Shown here piece after piece: positions 59,595-64,000 of a DNA stretch of 64,000 bases. The stretch is from Mesaphorura yosii. Lineage: Eukaryota; Arthropoda; Collembola; Poduromorpha; Tullbergiidae. The notes under the pieces were generated by a model. The model was given only the letters and a program-made list of their open reading frames with translations. It did no database searches and was not told the DNA's origin. The first letter of the stretch is position 1, and each line of letters begins with the position of its first letter. Made by a program: the position numbers and the translations under genes. The stretch spans positions 1 through 64,000 of the forward strand of contig WIXG01000309.1 of assembly GCA_009869945.1 (NCBI GenBank), given 5' to 3'.

Positions 59595-60228
59595 TTTCCC
59601 GTTCTTGAGTGTCACATTTTGTCCAGCTCTCTTTGAGCGCACTCTTTCCCGGTCAAGAGAGCCCATTTCCTTCTCCACATGCACCTAAATGTCAACAAAC
59701 GTAAACAAAGAATTCCTCTTTCGAGGAATGTGTTGCAATGTGCGTGTTGAAATTCTGTTCCGTTATTAAGTTAGAATAGACAAATGTGTTATCCTGAGGA
59801 ATGATGTACTACATTCGCCTGCTAGCCGATTTTATCAGATTTACATCGGTTAATGCAAATTACCGGATGAAAGAGTCTACACTGGGCGTGATTTCTCTAG
59901 ACAATGTCTGATTTATATTCACTGTTGAGTCAATTGGGATTGAGTAAAAAAGAGAGCTATACGTGGTCTATTTCTCTTGGACGCATCAGACCAGACGCTG
60001 TACTTTGTGTCAGTGCAGCCGGACACTATCAAAGTAACCTTCACCTTTCTGCTGAGCATGTCCTTTCTTAATTCAATGTGTCACCGGGTCGCATCATGGG
60101 CCGTGAACTTGGGACGCATATCACCCGATGAACGGATTATGGCTGTCACGGCTAAACTACGTCATTTAATGGCAATAGAAATACAATGGACAATAACAAC
60201 GAGGAGCGAAAGAAGTAAATTAATGCCG
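59595..60228. other. Intergenic UGT3 to transglutaminase
   Basis: Promoter of the UGT and 3' UTR of the transglutaminase (both minus strand). The plus-strand ORF at 59977-60237 has no family content. Nothing else seen. Confidence 0.4.
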
Positions 60229-63200
60229 TCAATTTGAAATGTCCACTGTGGCGGATCCCACAACGTCTATCAACTGCTTAGATGTAAATGTGGCAACCCA
60301 GCGTTGAGTCCCGATAGTCCGTGGTATGAAACTGTGCGTGTAAGTAAAAACTCCCAATGCTGGCACATCCCTGAGATAAAACAACAGAGGATAATCACAC
60401 GACTATAACAAAAATTACTGCCGCTAAACTTACTTCATCTCGAGAACGCCAAAACGAGTCAAAGCTGGACCCTCATAATTGATCTTGCATTGAGTTAAGG
60501 CTTTCTTCAGCGGATTTGTAAATCGAAATGTCACCATACCTTGCTTGCCGACTTTGAGTACAGGTGCAACCTTTGAATGCACACGGTTTAATTAGCACAT
60601 TCAAAACTATGTCCAACAAGTGTAGTTTGTTAGCCTTACATCAATGCTGAGTGTAGGCTTGATGACTTGAAAATCGTCTTCTTCAGCCCAGCTTTGTTTG
60701 GTTTGATCCACATAACAAATTGCAAAAATTTTCATGATTCCATACTCTACAAGTTTATCAGTGTAATCTTCTGCGGTCACCGTCAAGCTCAGTTGTTCCT
60801 CTAACCATGTTGAAAATGTATTAAATTCCTTCCGTTTTTGTGCACTCAAAAGCAAAATAAAAAAGAAGCAGAGATGCTAATTTTACTTGAATTAGGTTTC
60901 ATGTCGAACTTTGTCGTCGCCTTCTTCACAATCTTTGCACCGACTCCAGTGTAGTAAACGCTTTCTGCTGATAAGTCAGCGTTAATTGTGCGCAGCTCTT
61001 TGGACGTGTTCTGAGTCAGGCGAAAAATTGAGCAATGCATGCCTTTTAGAGATTGCAAATGTAAGAAGCTTGCTTACATGCATGGTGACCACCATTGTAA
61101 ATGGGTCACCGACAGGAACTCGTTCTAAGTCAATCAAATCAAACTTCACGTCCGTTACTGTATCAGTGGGTATTTCAAAGAACATTGGAGCTCTAGATGA
61201 CCCACGAACTGCATTGTACAGAGCCAGACGTTCTGCCCTTGTTCCTGCTCATTGTATAACCACAAAATACTTTCATCGGTGACAATCACAATAAGAAGAA
61301 GCTGGTTTTGATGGGATTGGAACTAAGTTCCGCGCTGACCTTCCTTCCCTTTGTATTCGTCTATAATGTTCTTTCGATCATTGTCACCAACTGGGTCGTA
61401 ATAATTCGGCTCTTTTGTCAAGATCATTCTCCCAATGCTACAATAGAAAGAGGATTCGTGTGCATGTGAAAGATTTGCAGATAAGTGAAAGAGTGAAAGA
61501 AATTCGTATTACTGGTATTTGTCCGAGATGATTCTACTGTAGCCAAAATCGGAAGATTTATCCGCTCTCCATTTTACGTAGTCAGCATTGACTTCTGCCA
61601 AGACGAAGGCGACGTCGTATGCAAATCCAACTTGACCTTTCCTCACTGCTTCAACTGATGCCGGACCACACTGAAATACGCCTACAATACAATCAGGAGA
61701 GAAAGTTAGGAAGATTCAATACGAAAATAATATTAAAAAAAGACGACGTCTTCTGTCGCAAGAAGGATTTAACTCACCATCGCTTCTTTCTTGCGGTGTC
61801 GAGTCAATAACTTGCCAGCCGCCATACCCTTTGGGTAAATCTGGTCTGGCCATCCACACATCATTCCAGACGTGAAAGTTCCAAATTGAATCCTTCCCAC
61901 CGTTCGGATTGTGAGGATCAATATCAATTTTTTCGTTCCTTTCATTGTAGTAAGTGTCGACGGTCAGGGTGGAATTTGCGTCGTGCGCCGAAACAAGATT
62001 AGAAACGACCCGACACGGCAGTCCAATTGCACGGCACACTGAAAACAAATACAGACATTTAAATGTGCCCAAACCGTCATTGGATGTTGCTTTATGATCG
62101 CAAAACAGCTGCCAATCGACATCTGCGCCACCAGTATTCCTTTTCCACTGCACGCGTGGCCATTTTGTGGGCAAGATCGAGAATCGTGGGGAATCATATT
62201 AAACTGTGCCGAAGGATTTCGATTTATATGAAATCCAATATATTATAATCAGACGACAAGCTGAATGTGTTTTGTGGTTGCATGGAAGACAATAAATGTC
62301 TTCAAAAGCCATCTACCCTGATTGTGGTTGTCGTATGTGTAAAAGGATTCCGAGAATCATAAATAAATAAGTAAGCATTTGGTTTTTTCGGCTCTCGCAA
62401 GATTCCAGCGTGTGTGACTTTCGCCTTCTATTCAGCCCAGATGCCTGCCTCAACAAACGTGGTTTTCCCACATGCTTGTTTTTATATTTTTCTTGGAATA
62501 ATAAAGTGCTTTATAAAATAAACTAAATTGTGGCTCCTTGCGTTTCAGGTTGACAGCCTGCAGAATTCCGGGGCTGCTCTATAAAATCATAAATTTTATT
62601 GGAAATGAAATGAGAAAACGAAGGGACGGCAGCTGGTTTGATGGGGTACAGAGTGTGCCCTTGCAAATCAACTGGAGCCATTTGCTTGGTTTGGATAAAG
62701 TCAGCACAATTGCTTGAAATTCAGGTCAGCATTGCATTCAGATTCAGAATGGAGGATGCCAAGTTACCTGTACAGAGGACTCCCGCGTACACCCAGCATT
62801 GCCCATATTTGACTGAAAGAGTAATAAGAGTAATGAAATATGAATTGAACATGTGAACGGAGATTCAAAATTCAAAGTGTACGTTGTGCTATCAAGACTG
62901 TTCGTCTAAGCTTAAAATGCAGTACCTGGCTTCATTGTTTGAAAATATTGCTCGAGTATGGGAACCGAGCCCGTCCACGCAGATGGTGCCTGACCGTCTT
63001 TGTACTTGCCGTCCCAGCGACCTTTAACCACTCCGTTGTCGTCATTCGAATTGATCTGGAACAAGAAATCAGGATAAGGGCATTCAGATCGACTTGAGCA
63101 GACTCCATTCCAAATTACTACCAACTAATTTCAGTTTAATTACAAAAATGAAGCAAGTGCGGAAAACTTTGTGTTGAATTGCTTTGCTAGCATTTTTTAT

Positions 63201-63963
63201 GCTGCTAAAAAGTTTTGTGGTAAAAACGCAATAAAGGAGCAAGCGCAGGGAATACGGAGTAGGATGTTTTGAACTCCTTCGTATTCCTCGGGACCGGAAA
63301 CAGAACATAAAAGGGAACATTCGAATTTCGAAGTAACATTCAAATACCAGGCTTGACAAAAGGGGTTCACAGAACAGGATAGAAACTTGTTCGCAGAAGG
63401 TATTCCTTGGAATTTTGCAATTGTACACAAAACGAAACGAATAAACTTTCCACTTTAATTACAAACATGACAAGGTTTTTTGGAGTATAAATGCGTTTTC
63501 AATACCATTTTGGATAACGCTCTGGAGACCAAAGTTGGATTTCCTCTTGACGGGAAGGCGAGCCCAGACTTGTCCAGCAGAATCATCACGAGCGGAATGA
63601 CAGAGTCATCAAATTGACCAAATACCCAATGCCGTCCGCGAGACGAACCGTGGGGGCCAATCCATATCTTGCCTTGGTCTTCAAGCACGTACTCATTCAA
63701 GAAGTCTACTTTTGACATGTACGTTGGGTCGTCTGTGGATCGCGAATCGGGAAAATATAATCAAATTCTTGGTTTCACTTCATAGGTAGACTAAACATTA
63801 GAGTTGAAGAATGAACTGAATGAACTAACAAACCTCTTTCCCATGGGTTGAATAATATATAAATATCATCAGGACAATAGTACACCAATTTCTGTCCGTT
63901 TGTCGCAGACGTCTCAACCGAGCAAGTCCAAATCCCGACGCACGAGTCGGGAGAAGTGCGGAC
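60229..63963 (-). CDS. Tg: Transglutaminase, C-terminal 596 residues (5' end outside window)
   Basis: Ca2+-dependent enzyme that cross-links Gln and Lys side chains; in arthropods it acts in haemolymph clotting, cuticle and matrix. Twelve exons (63834-63963, 63506-63732, 62926-63055, 62768-62812, 61778-62038, 61513-61681, 61340-61437, 61078-61244, 60887-61010, 60640-60800, 60434-60570, 60229-60370) total 1791 nt. In order: [68 protein letters not shown], the catalytic [22 protein letters not shown], the catalytic His in [10 protein letters not shown] and Asp in [24 protein letters not shown], then two C-terminal beta-barrels ([17 protein letters not shown] and PALGVFTY). The catalytic triad is intact. 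The last intron acceptors were chosen by frame and family fit. Confidence 0.95.
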
Positions 63964-64000
63964 CTGTGTGAGTGGTAAAGCGTTCTTAGAATTTAGAACA

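Noticed and set aside
62063..62174. Open frame extending the transglutaminase exon beyond 62038
   Set aside because: It is intron sequence: splicing to the microexon at 62768-62812 restores the catalytic YGQCW block in frame.

Overview
This is nuclear DNA of an animal, almost certainly an arthropod. Protein-coding genes are split by short GT-AG introns (mostly 50-100 nt). The gene set is arthropod-like: a spätzle-type cystine-knot ligand, a Cyt-b5-related desaturase-like protein, a secreted protein resembling insect DUF4789 proteins, invertebrate UGTs and a CYP2-clan P450 cluster. The mix of P450/UGT expansion with a fungal/bacterial-type bestrophin would fit a springtail (Collembola), but I infer this from gene content only. 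I rebuilt the exon models by eye from splice sites, reading frame and family similarity. Coding lengths sum to whole codons in every complete model.

Layout. The left edge (1-99) is the 3' end of a 28S rRNA gene, followed by a stem-loop and a short spacer. Only 730 bp later comes a single-copy gene, DHCR24 (minus strand). From 4.3 to 25 kb lie mostly secreted or membrane proteins: a small Cys-rich secreted protein, a spätzle-like ligand, a Tctex-type dynein light chain, a DUF4789-like protein, two tandem paralogous Cys-rich peptides of unknown family, two four-helix membrane proteins that look like distant paralogues (one with PPxY motifs), and a Met-rich membrane protein. From 27 to 31.5 kb is the G-protein subunit GNB5. 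Its fifth intron carries an antisense two-block gene interrupted by an in-frame TAG.

From 32.5 to 59.6 kb is a detoxification-rich region: three UGTs (minus), four head-to-tail CYP2-clan P450s (plus) and a Cyt-b5-related protein. Interspersed are a SNAPC1-like subunit, a secreted LRR-like protein and a fungal/bacterial-type bestrophin channel. The right edge (60.2-64 kb) holds the 3' part of a transglutaminase gene whose catalytic Cys sits in a 45-nt microexon.

Functionally, the P450s (phase I) and UGTs (phase II) plausibly act in the ER on the same xenobiotics or endogenous lipids. DHCR24 points to sterol salvage. The spätzle-like ligand and the transglutaminase may serve immunity, clotting or development. 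Long gene-free stretches (4.8-8.3, 13.4-15.2, 18.8-20.5, 21.7-23.4, 25-27, 45.7-48 kb) hold only short repeats that I could identify.
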